A stretch of DNA of 64,000 nucleotides from Symsagittifera roscoffensis (taxonomy: Eukaryota; Xenacoelomorpha; Acoela; Convolutidae), in NCBI RefSeq assembly GCF_963678635.1, contig NW_026970916.1, forward strand, positions 62,001 to 126,000. Direction: 5' to 3'. The notes under the pieces were generated by a model. The model made no database searches. It saw nothing but the letters and a program-made list of their open reading frames with translations, and had not been told where the DNA came from. Below are positions 44,601 through 56,070 of the stretch, piece by piece; position 1 is the first letter of the stretch; every line of letters starts with the position of its first letter. Both the position numbers and the translations under genes were made by a program.

Positions 44601-47600
44601 GATCCAGCCTTCGACAATTGATCTCCTGCTTGGACAATCCATCTACATACACATTGTGAAGTCACGGAATGTCAAGGAAGGAACTATAATGCTAACCGAC
44701 ACGATCCTTGGTTGGACAGTCTCAGGTGTCGCTGATACCGTTCACACACTCAAAAAACGAAGACACTCGCCACGATATGGAATTAACTTTCTTGACAGCC
44801 AAGCCAGTCCACCACAATTGACAGATTCTGGGAAGCTGAAGATATTCCCTCATCTTCAGAAGCCCAACACTCATCCAACGAGATTGAGTGTATCCGACGT
44901 TTCGATCAGACTACGGCGTATGGCTCAGATGGACGAGCTATGGTGAGATTGCCAATCAACAAATCACAGGGATCTGTGACGAAATCAACCATGAATGGTT
45001 GCCCGATATTTGTCGCTCAGCACGCAAAGCTTTCCGCCAATTCATTTTTAATGAAAGGAAGCTACGACAGAACCGTGAAGCCAAGGACCAATACAACTAC
45101 TTCTTGCAAGAGATGGTTGACACTTGCCATATCGAGAAGGTGCTAGTGTCAGATCAATTTCTGCCAGTCGGGATGTACTTCATCATGCAGTTTGGAGTTC
45201 GGACTCAACAACAACAAAGTGCAGAGCTGTTTTCAACGGATCAGCTCCAACTTCGAATGGAAAGTCGTTGAACGATTATCTACTGGTTGGTCCTAAGAAG
45301 CAGCCAGACTTCTTTAACATCTTCGTACGGTTCCGATATTACATAATTGCACTATCTGGTGACATCACCAAGATGTACAGACAAATAGAAAATAGAACTA
45401 TACCCCAAAGACAGAAATCTACATCAGCTCTACTGAAAAAGAGAAAAAGAGGAATTAATTGAATTGCACCGGATTGCTCGTGCCGTCTACGTATAGCTTC
45501 AAGTAGCTATCACGCCATACGAGTCTTGTCAGACACCGCCGACACAACAGATGATGAACAGACAAAGCTAGCAATTCGCGAGTCCTTTTACGCGGACGAT
45601 TAAATTGCTGGTGCAGATACTGAGGAACAAGCCATCAGAATGTACCAGAGACTCACGGACATCTAGACAGAGCCTGCCTACACATTTGGAAGTGGGCAGG
45701 CAAAACCAAGGTTGTCAGGAACGATATACCCGACAAATGGCATGAAAACAAAGAGTTATTCTTAGCAGAAAATGATCAAAGCTACGACAGAACCGTGAAG
45801 CCAAGGACCAATACAACTACTTCTTGCAATAGATGGTTGACACTTGCCATATCAAGAAGGTGCTAGTGTGAGATCAATTTCTGCCAGTCGGGATGTACTT
45901 CATCATGCAGTTTGGAGTTCGGACTTAACAACAACAAAGTGCAGAGCTGTTTTCAACGGATCAGCTCCAACTTCGAATGGAAAGCGTTCAACGATTGTCT
46001 ACTGGTTGGTCCTAAGAAGCAGCCAGACCTCTTTAACATCTTCGTACGGTTCCGATATTACATAATTGCACTATCTGGTGACATCACCAAGATGTACAGA
46101 CAAATAGAAAATAGAACTATACCCCAAAGACAGAAATGTACATCAGCTCTACTGAAAAAGAGAAAAAGAGGAATTAATTGAAACGCACCGGATTGCTCGT
46201 GCCGTCTACGTATAGCTTCAAGTAGCTATCACGCCATACGATCCTTGTCAGACACCGCCGACACAACAGATGATGAACAGACAAAGCTAGCAATTCGCGA
46301 GTTCTTTTACGCGGACGATTAAATTGCTGGTGCAGATACTGAGGAACAAGCCATCAGAATGTACCAGAGACTCACGGACATCTAGACAGAGCCTGCCTAC
46401 ACGTTCGGAAGTGGGCAAGCAAAACCAAGGTTGTCATGAACGATATACCCGACAAATGGCATGAAAACAAAGAGTTAATCTTAGCAGAAAATGATCAAAG
46501 CTACGACAGAACCGTGAAGCCAAGGACCAATACAACTACTTCTTGTAAGAGATGGTTGACACTTGCCATATCAAGAAGGTGCTAGTGTGAGATCAATTTC
46601 TGCCAGTCGGGATGTACTTCATCATGCAGTTTGGAGTTCGGACTCAACAACAACAAAGTGCAGAGCTGTTTTCAACGGATCAGCTCCAACTTCGAATGGA
46701 AAGTCGTTGAACGATTGTCTACTGGTTGGTCCTAAGAAGCAGCCAGACCTCTTTAACATCTTCGTACGGTTCCGATATTACATAATTGCACTATCTGGTG
46801 ACATCACCAAGATGTACAGACAAATAGAAAATAGAACTATAACCCAAAGACAGAAATCTACATCAGCTCTACTGGAAAAGAGAAAAAGAGGAATTAATTG
46901 AAACGCACCGGATTGCTCATGCCGTCTACGTATAGCTTCAAGTAGCTATCACGCCATACGAGTCTTGTCAGACACCGCCGACACAACAGATGATGAACAG
47001 ACAAAGCTAGCAATTCGCGAGTCCTTTTACGCGGACGATTAAATAGCTGGTGCAGATACTGAGGAACAAGCCATCAGAATGTACCAGAGACTCACGGACA
47101 TCTAGACAGAGCCTGCCTACACGTTCGGCAGTGGGCAAGCAAAACCAAGGTTGTCATGAACGATATACCCGACAAATGGCATGAAAACAAAGAGTTATTC
47201 TTAGCAGAAAATGATCACAGCGTCAAAAATCTTGGGCTCAATTGACATCCAATCTCTGATTGTTTCCAGTACCGGTGTATGGATAAATTGGACTCAGCGA
47301 AGCCTATAGGCATGCCCCAAGGCACATCAAACTTAATCAAGCCCGTTAAAGTGTCGAGTGTTAATTTTGAAGCAATTCCATATGTTGCCGAAAAAGTCAA
47401 AAATGTGTCCAAGTTCAGCACACTAGATAACAAGAAGGAGAAACATCTGGAAACCAGGACCTGGTGCATTCGGACCCCAGTAAGTGCCCGGAATCGCCTA
47501 GATTTTTGCCAAGGCTCAAAGTATTTAGACGACAGATTTCACGAGGTCTCAAATCACACTCAGGTCAACACCGGACGCTCGAAAATAGCTGAGAAAGAAA

Positions 47601-50600
47601 GCAAAGAGCAGCCAAACCTTGACAGTCGCCTGTACCATCATTGCCTCAGCACGACTACCCATGAGCTAGACTCAAAAAACCATTTTTGAAGTTTCGAGGT
47701 CGATTTAACCCAAAAAGTGGCCAACTTCGGACGAAGTTTTCGACCAAAAAAGTAAAAAATCGAGAGCAAACTGGCTATCAGCACACTTCACGGGCTTGCC
47801 CCACTTACAGGAATCATTCAGATGACTACTATAAAGATTTTTTTTGTATAAATCAAGCCGACTTCAAAGGAGCCATAAAGTGGTCAACTTCGACGGAAAT
47901 TTTCAAAGTGAAAAATTCAAAAACCAACCCCCCAAAAAGGGTAAGAACGCGTTTCAACTATGCCCTCAAGATATTTCCGGACGAAAACCGAACACCTAAG
48001 TCGCAGCCATAGACCTACGAAAGGTCAGCAACTACATCTTAGCTGATCCAGCCTTCGACAATTGATCTCCTGCTTGGACAATCCATCTACACACACATTG
48101 TGAAGTCACGGAATGTCTAGGAAGGAACTATAATGCTAACCGACACGATCCTTGGTTGGACAGTCTCAGGTGTCGCTGATATCATTCACACACTCACAAA
48201 ACGAAGACACTCGCCACGATATCGAATTAACTTTCTTGACAGCCAAGCCAGTCAACCACAATTGACAGATTCTGGGAAGCTGAAGATATTCCCTCATCTT
48301 CAGAAGCCCAACACTCATCCAACGAGATTGAGTGTATCCGACGTTTCGATCAGACTACGGCGTATGGCTCAGATGGGCGAGCTATGGTGAGATTGCCAAT
48401 CAACAAATCACAGGGATCTGTGACGAAATCAACCATGAATGGTTGCCCGATATTTGTCGCTCAGCACGCAAAGCTTTCCGCCAATTCAATTTTCATGAAA
48501 GGAAGCTACGACAGAACCGTGCAGCCAAGGACCAATACAACTACTTCTTGCAAGAGATGGTTGACACTTGCCATATCGAGAAGGTGCTAGTGCCAGATCA
48601 ATTTCTGCCAGTCGGGATGTACTTCATCATGCAGTTTGGAGTTCGGACTCAACAACAACAAAGTGCAGAGCTGTTTTCAACGGATCAGCTCCAACTTCGA
48701 ATGGAAAGTAGTTGAACGATTATCTACTGGTTGGTCCTAAGAAGCAGCCAGACCTCTTTAGCATCTTCGTACGGTTCCGATATTACATAATTGCACTATC
48801 TGGTGACATCACCAAGATGTACAGACAATTAGAAAATAGAACTATACCCCAAAGACAGAAATCTACATCAGCTCTACTGGAAAAGAGAAAGAGGAATTAA
48901 TTGAAACGCACCGGATTGCTCGTACCGTCTACGTATAGCTTCAAGTAGCTATCACGCCATACGAGTCTTGTCAGACACCGCCGACACAACAGATGATGAA
49001 CAGACAAAGCTAGCAATTCGCGAGTCCTTTTACGCGGACGATTAAATTGCTGGTGCAGATACTGAGGAACAAGCCATCAGAATGTACCAGAGACTCACGG
49101 ACATCTAGACAGAGCCTGCCTACACGTTCGGAAGTGGGCAAGAAAAACCAGGGTTGTCATGAACGATATACCCGACAAATGGCATTAAAACAAAGTTATT
49201 CTTAGCAGAAAATGATCACAGCATCAAAAATCTTGGGCTCAATTGACATCCAATATCTGATTGTTTCCAGTACCGGTGTATGGATAAATTGGACTCAGTG
49301 AAGCCTATAGGCATGCCCCAAGGCACATCAAACTTAATCAAGCCCGTTAAAGTGTCGAGTGTTGATTTTGAAGCAATTCCATATGTTGCCGAAAACGTCA
49401 AAAATGTGTCCAAGTTCAGCACACTAGATAACAAGAAGGAGAAACATCTGGAAACCAGGACCTGGTGCATTCGGACCCCAGTAAGTGCTCGGAATCGCCT
49501 AGATTTTTGCCAAGGCTCAAAGTATTTAGACGACAGATTTCACGAGGTCTCAAATCACACTCAGGTCAACACCGGACGCTCGAAAATAGCTGAGAAAGAA
49601 AGCAAAGAGCAGGCAAACCTTGACAGTCGCCTGTACCATCATTGCCTCAGCACGACAACCCATGAGCTAGACTCAAAAAACAATTTTTGAAGTTTCGAGG
49701 TCGATTTAACCCAAAAAGTGGCCAACTTCGGACGAAGTTATCGACCAAAAAAATAAAAAATTGAGAGCAAACTGGCTATCAGCACACTTCACTGGCTTAC
49801 CCCACTTACAGGAATCATTCAGATGACTACTATAAAGGTTTTTTTTTGTATAAATCAAGCCGACTTCAAAGGAGCCATAAAGTGGTCAACTACGACGGAA
49901 ATTTTCAAAGTGAAAAATTCAAAAACCAACCCCCCAAAAAGGGCAAGAACGCGTTTCAACTATGCCCTCAAGATTTTTCCGGACGAAAAACATGAGTTTC
50001 AACCAAAGTTGTTCAATTCACAGAAAACACAAAGCATCCTCTGGTCAGTTAAATTGCGCTAAAAAGACCAGAAGGACACACAGAAACCCATCCTCAATGA
50101 TTGAGAGCAGCTCAATAGCTTTGTTCCAAAGCAATCGAACAACTACAATTACTCGCCGCATGATAGCCAGCAACTTGGGACGAGTTTTTGATCCCCGTGA
50201 ACTATTGACCCGTGTAACGATAATGCCGAAGATTCTATTCCAAAAAACATGGGATGGGGTTTGGGAATGGGATGATGATATTTGGCCACATATAGCGAAC
50301 CAATTCCAGCACTGGATAGATAGCTTAGGACTTATATTTTCTCTGGCAGTACCTCGTTGCTTGGCCAAGTACGCTTTCAGCAAGTCGTTCTTCATCTCTT
50401 CTGGGATGCATCGGAGATGGCTTATGGAGCAGCTATCGATTGCAAAACAACTTCAGACGCAGGAATATACACTTCAGTAACAGCCGCCAAGTCACGATTT
50501 GCACCAAGGAAGATACCTTGCTTTCCAAGATTTGAGCTTTGTTCAATGGTTTTGGGCTGTAAACCCCTGAAATGTGTCTTGAAGTCAATCCAGACTTTGC

Positions 50601-53600
50601 AATTGGTGGTAGATGTCAGCGCCTGGGGTGATTCAACAATAGCACTTGCTTGGATCAGATCAACTCCAAACAGGAATTCTACTTTTGTGATCGACGGTAT
50701 TGCCAAAGTTCAACAGATGCTACCAGCCGACAAATGGAAACATGTCCGAGTCATCAAAACCCAGCCGATCATGCAACGTGACCAGTAGCAGCAGCTGAAC
50801 TACAAAATTTGCAGCTTTGGTGGTCAGGGCATTCTTGGTTGCAGACAAAAGAAGTTTGCATTCCATCACAACCAACAATTCTCGAAGAAAATGAAAAGAA
50901 GAACTAGCTCAAACGGTCATTCGACGAAACCATCCTGCACACTCAGGCAGCTGGTGGGGAGAAAACCATGCAAGCAGCACAAGAAACCAGTACTAAACGG
51001 ACAGACAAAAAGAGCGAAAAGTTTTTCGATTTGGAACGGTGGAGATCTTTTGTTAAAGCTTTACGCATTGGAGTTTAAGTCGCAAAGTTCGCCCTGAAAA
51101 TTCTGAAGAACACCGACGATCGTAATCGGCTTCGAAAGTTTGGAGTAAACCTTCTTGTAAGAGATGTTCAGGAGCAGCATTTCGTCGAAGACATGAAAGC
51201 AATCAGAAGCGGACAAGACATCAGCCGGACATCCAACCGCCTTCAGCTATATCCATTCATGGACGATGCAGCTGCTGATTGCCTAAACGAGAAAGCAAAA
51301 TTTCAGATGATCTTTTCTCCGAATACTCATTTTTCGACCTTTGTGATCCGCCATAGTCAACTACACTGTGGACTGAATGCTACTGTTTTCCACACTCGGC
51401 AGCAGTTCTGGATCATACGAGTCAAGACGATGGCGTGAGCAATGATAGGCAACTGCGCCACTTGCTTCAGGTTCCATAGTAGTGCAATGAGTCAGCTGCT
51501 GGGAGATTACCCCAGTGAGAGAGTCAACGCATCACCACCATTCCGTTATATTGGTATCGGTTTAACCGGACTAATCTACTTTAAGGAAGCCGCTCAACTA
51601 CTCAAGTGTAACATGGTAGTTTTAGTTTGGTTTTCTACTAAAGCAATCCACTTGGATATTTCAAAAGCCCTTGACACTCAAAAATGCTTGAAGGTTATCA
51701 GAAGGTTCATTGCTCGACGAGGATGCCCCAAGCAGATTTTCTCCGATAATGGAACCATTTTCGTCGGATCACTCAACGAGCTAATTGAAATGAAGAGATT
51801 TTACAGGATTGACATAAGATAAACAGCCTCCCTGATGATGTTCGAGACTTAGGTATCATTTGGACTACAATACCTGCAAAGGCTCCAAGCGTCTGAGGGC
51901 TATGGGAAGCTGCTGTAAAAACAATTCAACTGCTTTGTCCCAAGACAATAGGCAATGGAGGAAGACTTATACTCGATGAGATGTACATTTGCTTTGTCAG
52001 ATAGATGCTATACTCAACTCAAGACCGATCACAACGATCTCGGATGATGCCAAAGACGCTGACCTGTGCCACTCACTCCGTCAATGCTGCTAAATGGCTT
52101 CAAATCAAGTCAATTGCCCATTGTTGCTGATCCTTTTATTGATGAGCTCATCGAAGATGAAAAATGCCCGAGAAAACGATTCAACTACCTGCAAAATCTG
52201 ATTGCAGAATTCTGGAAGAAATGGACTTTTGAATATCTAATCGCTATGCAACAACGCAATAAGAACCGTGTAAAAAAAGTTGAAGAAGGGATATCTAGTA
52301 TACATAACTGATGATGATCACCCGTCTTTTATCATGGCCACTTGGAATCGTGGAAAATGTATATGCCGGAAACGATAGTCTAGTGAGGGTAGTGCAAGTA
52401 AAAACAGGGAAAGGTAAGCTTATTACACGAACGATTTTAAGATAACAGAAACTGTCAATGAAAGTTAAAGATTACAGAAATTGTCGATGAAAGACGATGA
52501 GAGATAACAATAAGTTCTACAAACAAACAGATCGAAAACAAAATTCAAAAGCAATTGTGAGTCATCCAACTCCTCTTCCTCATCCTTCCAAAGGCATCCT
52601 TCCGACATTTCCTATAACGATGTTTTCTACTCCATTTCTTCACCACAGGTGAAGGGGCTGCTTCAACCAACTCCAGCCGCCTGAGGACCACCCGACACTC
52701 CCAATTCACCTTCTCCACAACTACCACTTTCCCGCAATCAATCCCGACAACTTCACACCCGCCTTCTTTTTACTGCTTCCAAATTTCATCTCCATCTGAA
52801 ATGTGAAAAGATGATCAAAGATGTTTTTAATGGCAAGATAATTTGTTGACATGCAAATTCAATTCAAAACGCATGTTAATTTTCCCATATTGTATTCATT
52901 TAATTTACCCGCAATTTATAGTAACTAAATCATCATTAATTCGATTTTCATGCGATACAGTCGCTTTCCAGCTATCGCGAAGCATTCTCTCGTGTTTGGG
53001 TGCTGCCAGGGTATCCAATTTTGCATCCAAATCTCACTTCTCAAATCCTTGTAGTTTTCGAGATATGACGTTTTTTGTGATTTCTCTAATTTTTCACTTG
53101 GATTTTGAAAATTTGAAAAGATTTGAAATTCTCAAACTTGTAGTTGGGTACTGTGAGGTTACTCTCAGGAGTTTCTTTTTGCAAATTTGTATTCCAATGC
53201 GACTGCTCTAATGCTTTCAGTTTCTGAGATCTGACGTTTGTAGTGTTTTTTTTCAACTGTTCACAGAACTTAGATATAAAGTTTTTCTTATGCTCCCATT
53301 TTTGTTGTGAGGCTTTATCAGGGAACTCCAAGGGATTCCTTGAGTGTCGACTGCTTAAATTCTCGTAGTTTTCGAGATATGACATTTTAATGACTTTTTT
53401 CAAACTCACTTATCAGAAAACCTAAATTTAATTTTTCAAGTTTGTGGAATTCCTAACCCTGAATTTGGGGGCTGTCTGAGAATTCCTAACCCTGAATTTG
53501 GGGCTGTCTGAATAGTCTCAGGAGTTGCGAAGCTTGCCTCCAAAAATGAGTGCTCCATTTTCGCTAGTTTTCGAGATATGGCACTTTTCTTGGTTTTTTC

Positions 53601-55085
53601 AAAAGTATAATCAAAAAACTTCAGTTTGGTTTTTTCAAAACTCGAAGTTCCCGACCTTGTAGTTGACTACTGTCAGTACCCTCAGAAGTTGCAAATCTTG
53701 CGTCCAAATGCGATTTCTCAATTGCTTGTAGTTTCTGAGATGTGAGGTTTTTATGCCATTTTAAAAAATTTCAACAAACTTTGATTAAAAAAAATCACAA
53801 AATTGTATGGTTTTTCAAAATTTGAATTAAAAAAACTTGACTTGCTTAACAAAATTTGAAATAGCCAACCCTGTAATTGGGTGTTGTCAGAGTACACTCA
53901 AAGGATGAAAATATTTTTTCCATTATATTCCGTTTTATATGAGTTTTCGGTCATTTATATGAGTTTACGGTCATAATTTCGAAGCACCGGAGGAGCTTTA
54001 CATGCTAGTTTTAATTAATATTTCCTTGGTATATATCGTTTACTGTACCGCAAGTAATGCGAACTTCCGGTCATTGCTGCGTTGATTTCGAAAAATTAAA
54101 TTAACATTTTGTGTTCTTGTTTCAAAAACTGAGCGCTTTGGTTAAAGTCGGGGTTAACGATGTGGTGAGAATAGCTTAATGCAATAACACAAGAGAGATG
54201 ATAAAATGCGAATGTTTTTTAAATAGCGAAGGTTTCATTGAACCGAGAGCTACATGGAGCTATATCCTGTTACTATATTCTAGACAGTGAAGATTCGTGT
54301 GATAACTGGAGTACAATGTCCCTACAAGGACGGGAATCTGTTCTGTGCAGGTGGATTGGACAGAAATGGAATGCCGAAGGATGCCTGCGCGGGAGATTCC
54401 GGGGGACCTCTGGAATGTGAAGACACTCAGGGTAGGTTTATTGTTAGCCACTGCAAGTTTATTAAGTCAAGTCAAGTTGTAGTTCAGAGTTTAGTGGTTT
54501 TGTACCCAATGTAGCTATGCTAGTTGGTTTCAGCCAAAGTAACCTTGCTAGCATAAATAAGATAAAAATCTTCATGTGTTTCTAAGTAGTCGGGTAAAAA
54601 GCTGTTTTCAGTAAAGAGCTGGCAAGCTGTTATTTTTTTCGTTGCGGACGAGGTCTTAAAATTCAGAAAATTTACATGATGGCAGAGAAAAATCTGATCG
54701 AAGCAGTTCACAGTGATTAGGTGTCATGAACGATTGGACAGTGAGTTCATTGGTTAAGATTATCTCTTGATCAGTTTTTTGAAGCATTTGCCAATTTCAT
54801 TTTGTCTAGTTGATAGAAGGATCATTACAAAGATAATATTCACTGAATTACATTTGTAGAGATATTGTATGGACTCATGGTTAAGAATATCATAGTGAAA
54901 CGAAATCCTGAATACATTTAGGTCTGACTTATTTGTGTGGTGTGGTGTCTGTTGGTCCCAAACCTCCAGTATGTGGTCGTGAACCCGGAGGATACACAAA
55001 ACTGGCCAATGCTGCCATCATCAAGTGGCTCATCGAAGTCGGTGGTGCTCAGAATACTTATAGGATAGGTCAGGCTCTCTTCTAG
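41589..55085 (+). CDS. Trypsin-like serine protease gene (5' exon not found)
   Basis: Six exons are visible: 41589-41681, 41795-41844, 41912-41986, 42072-42322, 54284-54431 and 54922-55085. Codon phases agree at all five junctions. The product is an S1 family protease: activation site R|IINGVKAYLG, NHPWIVYLE, CGGSIL, LTAKHC with the catalytic His, DIAVIKL with the catalytic Asp, GWGRAC, CAGGL, and GDSGGPLEC with the catalytic Ser. An Asp six residues before that Ser predicts trypsin-like cutting after Lys or Arg. The end is GVVSVG and PGGYTKL, with a TAG stop at 55083. It is probably secreted, but the signal exon is missing from view. Odd points are a GC-AG intron, a 12-kb intron filled by a BEL/Pao element, and a giant retroelement ending 547 bp upstream of the first exon seen. 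Confidence 0.85.
41795..41844 (+). CDS. Protease exon encoding CGGSIL
   Basis: This 50-bp exon encodes NDNECALCGGSILSKKT. Its acceptor is CTATTTAAG. The donor is GC (CAG|GCAAGA), the commonest noncanonical type. The next exon completes a Val codon, giving KKTVLTAKHC, the expected trypsin spacing. Confidence 0.78.
41912..41986 (+). CDS. Protease exon with catalytic His
   Basis: The acceptor is CTCTTCAG and the donor GTACT. It encodes LTAKHCVRPPCSGVIRYG; the His codon is at 41926-41928. Most family members have LTAAHC, so Lys replaces Ala here. Confidence 0.82.
42072..42322 (+). CDS. Protease exon with catalytic Asp
   Basis: The acceptor is TCTATTCAG and the donor GTAAGC. It encodes GKEFIFSCDS, then DIAVIKLEPN with the catalytic Asp at 42128-42130, and GWGRACEVDG. 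It ends in phase 0 after DMLN. Confidence 0.85.
42323..43429. other. Left part of the 12-kb protease intron
   Basis: AT-rich noncoding DNA. A 30-bp near-repeat (TTTGATGCTGGAGCTG) occurs twice near 42867 and 42897. A short open stretch at 42497-42690 has splice-like borders but does not match any trypsin segment. Confidence 0.6.
43430..43610. repeat. Satellite-like unit left of the BEL/Pao element
   Basis: The stretch with TTGGATGCTGTCAGGGCTT and the following text resemble the units at 52985-53900 on the other side of the Pao element. The element therefore appears to have inserted into this degenerate repeat. Confidence 0.45.
43611..43772 (+). repeat. Candidate 5' LTR of the BEL/Pao element
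   Basis: It matches 52821-52982 with scattered changes, sharing ATAATTTGTT, CGCATGTTAA and GATACAGTCGCTTTCCAGC. At about 162 bp it is short for an LTR and may be truncated. Confidence 0.55.
43790..44540 (+). pseudogene. BEL/Pao gag and protease remnants
   Basis: LPQIRLPSFSGNFTAWLSFIDQF near 44190-44260 is the hallmark of the BEL/Pao gag region (DUF1759 type). The sequence before it (KAARQTLQAAKRM) matches in another frame. At 44440-44540, GRLNLTILTKSGSNFNVSC resembles the aspartic protease region. Several frame changes and stops are present. Confidence 0.65.
44551..47217 (+). pseudogene. BEL/Pao RT region, first copy with a 719-bp triplication
   Basis: TDTILGWTVSG (about 44695) is the typical Pao motif before RT. 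RT proper shows HHAVWSS, TTKCRAVFNGSAPTSNGK and GDITKMYRQI, then FYADD followed by a stop. A unit of about 719 bp is present three times in tandem (45061-45780, 45781-46499, 46500-47218). Each unit carries the same TAA directly after the YADD-type motif. Confidence 0.75.
45061..47218 (+). repeat. Three tandem 719-bp units inside Pao RT
   Basis: Each unit starts GCTACGACAGAACCGTGAAG and ends near GCAGAAAATGATCA. Units are 720, 719 and 719 bp and look at least 97% identical. A fourth single copy of the same unit lies at about 48506-49219. Confidence 0.9.
47218..47993 (+). other. Unrecognised spacer after Pao RT, first copy
   Basis: A 136-codon frame at 47279-47689 is open in both this copy and 49280-49690. 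I recognise no domain in it, and its start is not convincing. Its position between RT and the RT C-terminal part suggests inserted or strongly diverged sequence. Confidence 0.45.
47994..49219 (+). pseudogene. BEL/Pao RT region, second copy
   Basis: It repeats 44551 onward, including TDTILGWTVSG and the RT motifs, but contains only one 719-bp unit. The same TAA follows FYADD (49043-49045). It was therefore copied from an already broken element. Confidence 0.75.
49220..49995 (+). other. Unrecognised spacer after Pao RT, second copy
   Basis: It matches 47218-47993 with few changes. Together with the preceding RT part it forms the second unit of a 2.0-kb tandem duplication. Confidence 0.6.
50150..50880 (+). 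pseudogene. BEL/Pao RT C-terminus and RNase H remnant
   Basis: LGRVFDPRELLTRVTIMPK and LFQKTWDGVWEWDD match the conserved Pao segment after RT. HLFWDASEMAYGAAI and DSTIALAWIRS are the RNase H-like parts. The frame changes between them. Confidence 0.75.
51100..52440 (+). pseudogene. BEL/Pao integrase remnant
   Basis: HSQLHCGLNATVFHTRQQFW and the CATCFRF segment correspond to the zinc-finger part. IGIGLTGLIYF stands where the first catalytic Asp should be (Gly here), SDNGTIFVG keeps the second Asp, and LWEAAVKT near 51905 holds the Glu region. PLTPSMLLNGF and FWKKWTFEYL follow in the C-terminal part. Stops at several points show it is dead. Confidence 0.78.
52441..52820. other. Pao 3' noncoding part
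   Basis: It is purine-rich around 52480-52510, then AT-rich to mixed sequence up to the LTR-like repeat. No gene is seen. Confidence 0.5.
52821..52982 (+). repeat. Candidate 3' LTR of the BEL/Pao element
   Basis: This is the partner of 43611-43772, in the same orientation. Confidence 0.55.
52985..53910. repeat. Degenerate satellite in the protease intron
   Basis: Repeated phrases such as TTTTCGAGATATGACG, CAGGAGTTGC and AACCCTGTAGTTGGGTACTG recur. Copies of GAGATATGAC or variants lie near 53063, 53229, 53370, 53572 and 53738, giving a period of roughly 140-200 bp. A shorter exact repeat (AATTCCTAACCCTGAATTTGG) lies near 53450-53505. Confidence 0.65.
53911..54283. other. Right end of the 12-kb intron
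   Basis: AT-rich noncoding sequence ending in the acceptor TATATTCTAG. A short repeat (GTTTTCGGTCATTTATATGA) is seen near 53940. No gene is seen. Confidence 0.6.
54284..54431 (+). CDS. Protease exon with catalytic Ser
   Basis: It encodes TVKIRVITGVQCPYKDGN, FCAGGLDRNGMPKDACAG and DSGGPLECEDTQ. The Ser codon is at 54398-54400 and the specificity-pocket Asp at 54380-54382. It starts in phase 0, which fits the exon ending at 42322. The donor is GTAGG. Confidence 0.87.
54432..54921. other. Last protease intron
   Basis: A 490-bp AT-rich intron from GTAGG to CATTTAG. Nothing else is seen in it. Confidence 0.7.
54922..55085 (+). CDS. Last protease exon
   Basis: It encodes LTYLCGVVSVGPKPPVCGRE, then PGGYTKLANAAIIKWLIE and a short tail ending in a TAG stop. 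This is the usual C-terminal helix of S1 proteases plus about 14 extra residues. Confidence 0.85.
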
Positions 55086-56000
55086 CAGTGTCTTTTACAT
55101 TTAATGCCGAATGTTTGGTAATATTGGTGGCCTTGAGCAATTAAATTGGTCAAAGTCTATCATTTTCCGTTAATTCGTTTTTGGACACAGTTTTTACATG
55201 TGACAATCAGTGATAAAGAGATTTCCTACAACAAAATGAGCAGTTTTAGGTTAATTAATTTGTTCAGATTCGTTGACCGAAAAGATTTTGCCAACAATAT
55301 GGCATTAACTAAAGAAGATCACATGGCCTTGCATTTGGAGTTTCTATGGGACAGCTGAGTTCGGTTAAAACTCGGAGTCTTCAGTTGTTATACATTGAAT
55401 CATAATTTAGACGACTTAGAGTTCACTGATGTTTAGATCTGTTTCAGCTTCAGATAAATCTATAAGAACAGAAGACAACGACAATTCGTCCGTCAAACTT
55501 TATAAAATATGGCAAAAACTATTGATGTTCTTCGTTAGTTCAATTGTTATTAGAATTCCATAAGTGTCACGAATAATCATAAATTGTCTCCCAAGCTTTT
55601 AGTTCATCGCTGATTTTATTGTTATTATTTAATTGAAAGGTAGAATATTCTTATAGAACTAATTGAAGTTTATCGCAAGTTTTTCTTTTTGGAAAGTTCG
55701 AAGCAAAAACGTTGGTGCACCTTTACAGCCTTTTGATAGCATGTGCTTTGACATTTGATTAGTAAAAGTAAGCGCATCTTATACATTTTAAATTCATCAA
55801 ATGAACCGAAAAAAAAATTATTTGTTTCGAACAGCAGTACAAAGATTAAAAGCTCGATTTCAGAAGTTGTACAACTCCAAGTATCTCGCAATTTTTTTGA
55901 AATGCATAATTTGGCTTTGTATTTGGCGCTACTTTTGCTGCATCGAATTGGAAATTTATTAGCATATGTAGCTGCTTTATTGGCGGCTAGCTTTTGGACG
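55086..56000. other. Noncoding sequence downstream of the protease
   Basis: AT-rich with no convincing exon. No AATAAA lies near the stop; the nearest is about 56111, roughly 1 kb downstream. Short frames at 55146 and 55755 have no recognisable domain. Confidence 0.5.
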
Positions 56001-56007
56001 TGTGAAG

Positions 56008-56070
56008 CACCCGTGGCAGAGAGGTTAGTCTGTGGGACTCAAATTTGATAGGTCACAGATTCGAATTGTA
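56008..56070 (+). other. tRNA-like relic or SINE head
   Basis: GTGGCAGAGAGGTTAG resembles a Pol III A box with D arm, and AGATTCGAAT resembles a B box, 45 nt apart. The anticodon and acceptor stems do not pair well, so it is not a functional tRNA. Confidence 0.35.

Larger units (their letters stand above)
43611..52982 (+). mobile_element. Decayed BEL/Pao LTR retrotransposon with internal duplications
   Basis: Fragments of gag, protease, RT, RNase H and integrase occur in the order expected for BEL/Pao, all on the plus strand and all broken by stops and frameshifts. Repeats of about 162 bp at 43611-43772 and 52821-52982 look like its LTRs. Removing the internal duplications (about 3.4 kb) leaves about 5.9 kb, a normal BEL/Pao size. 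It lies within the protease intron in the same orientation as that gene. Confidence 0.82.

Noticed and set aside
55755-56048. 97-codon frame with a hydrophobic stretch
   Set aside because: It overlaps the tRNA-like relic and has no splice context or recognisable family.
56008-56070. Functional tRNA gene
   Set aside because: The anticodon and acceptor stems do not pair.
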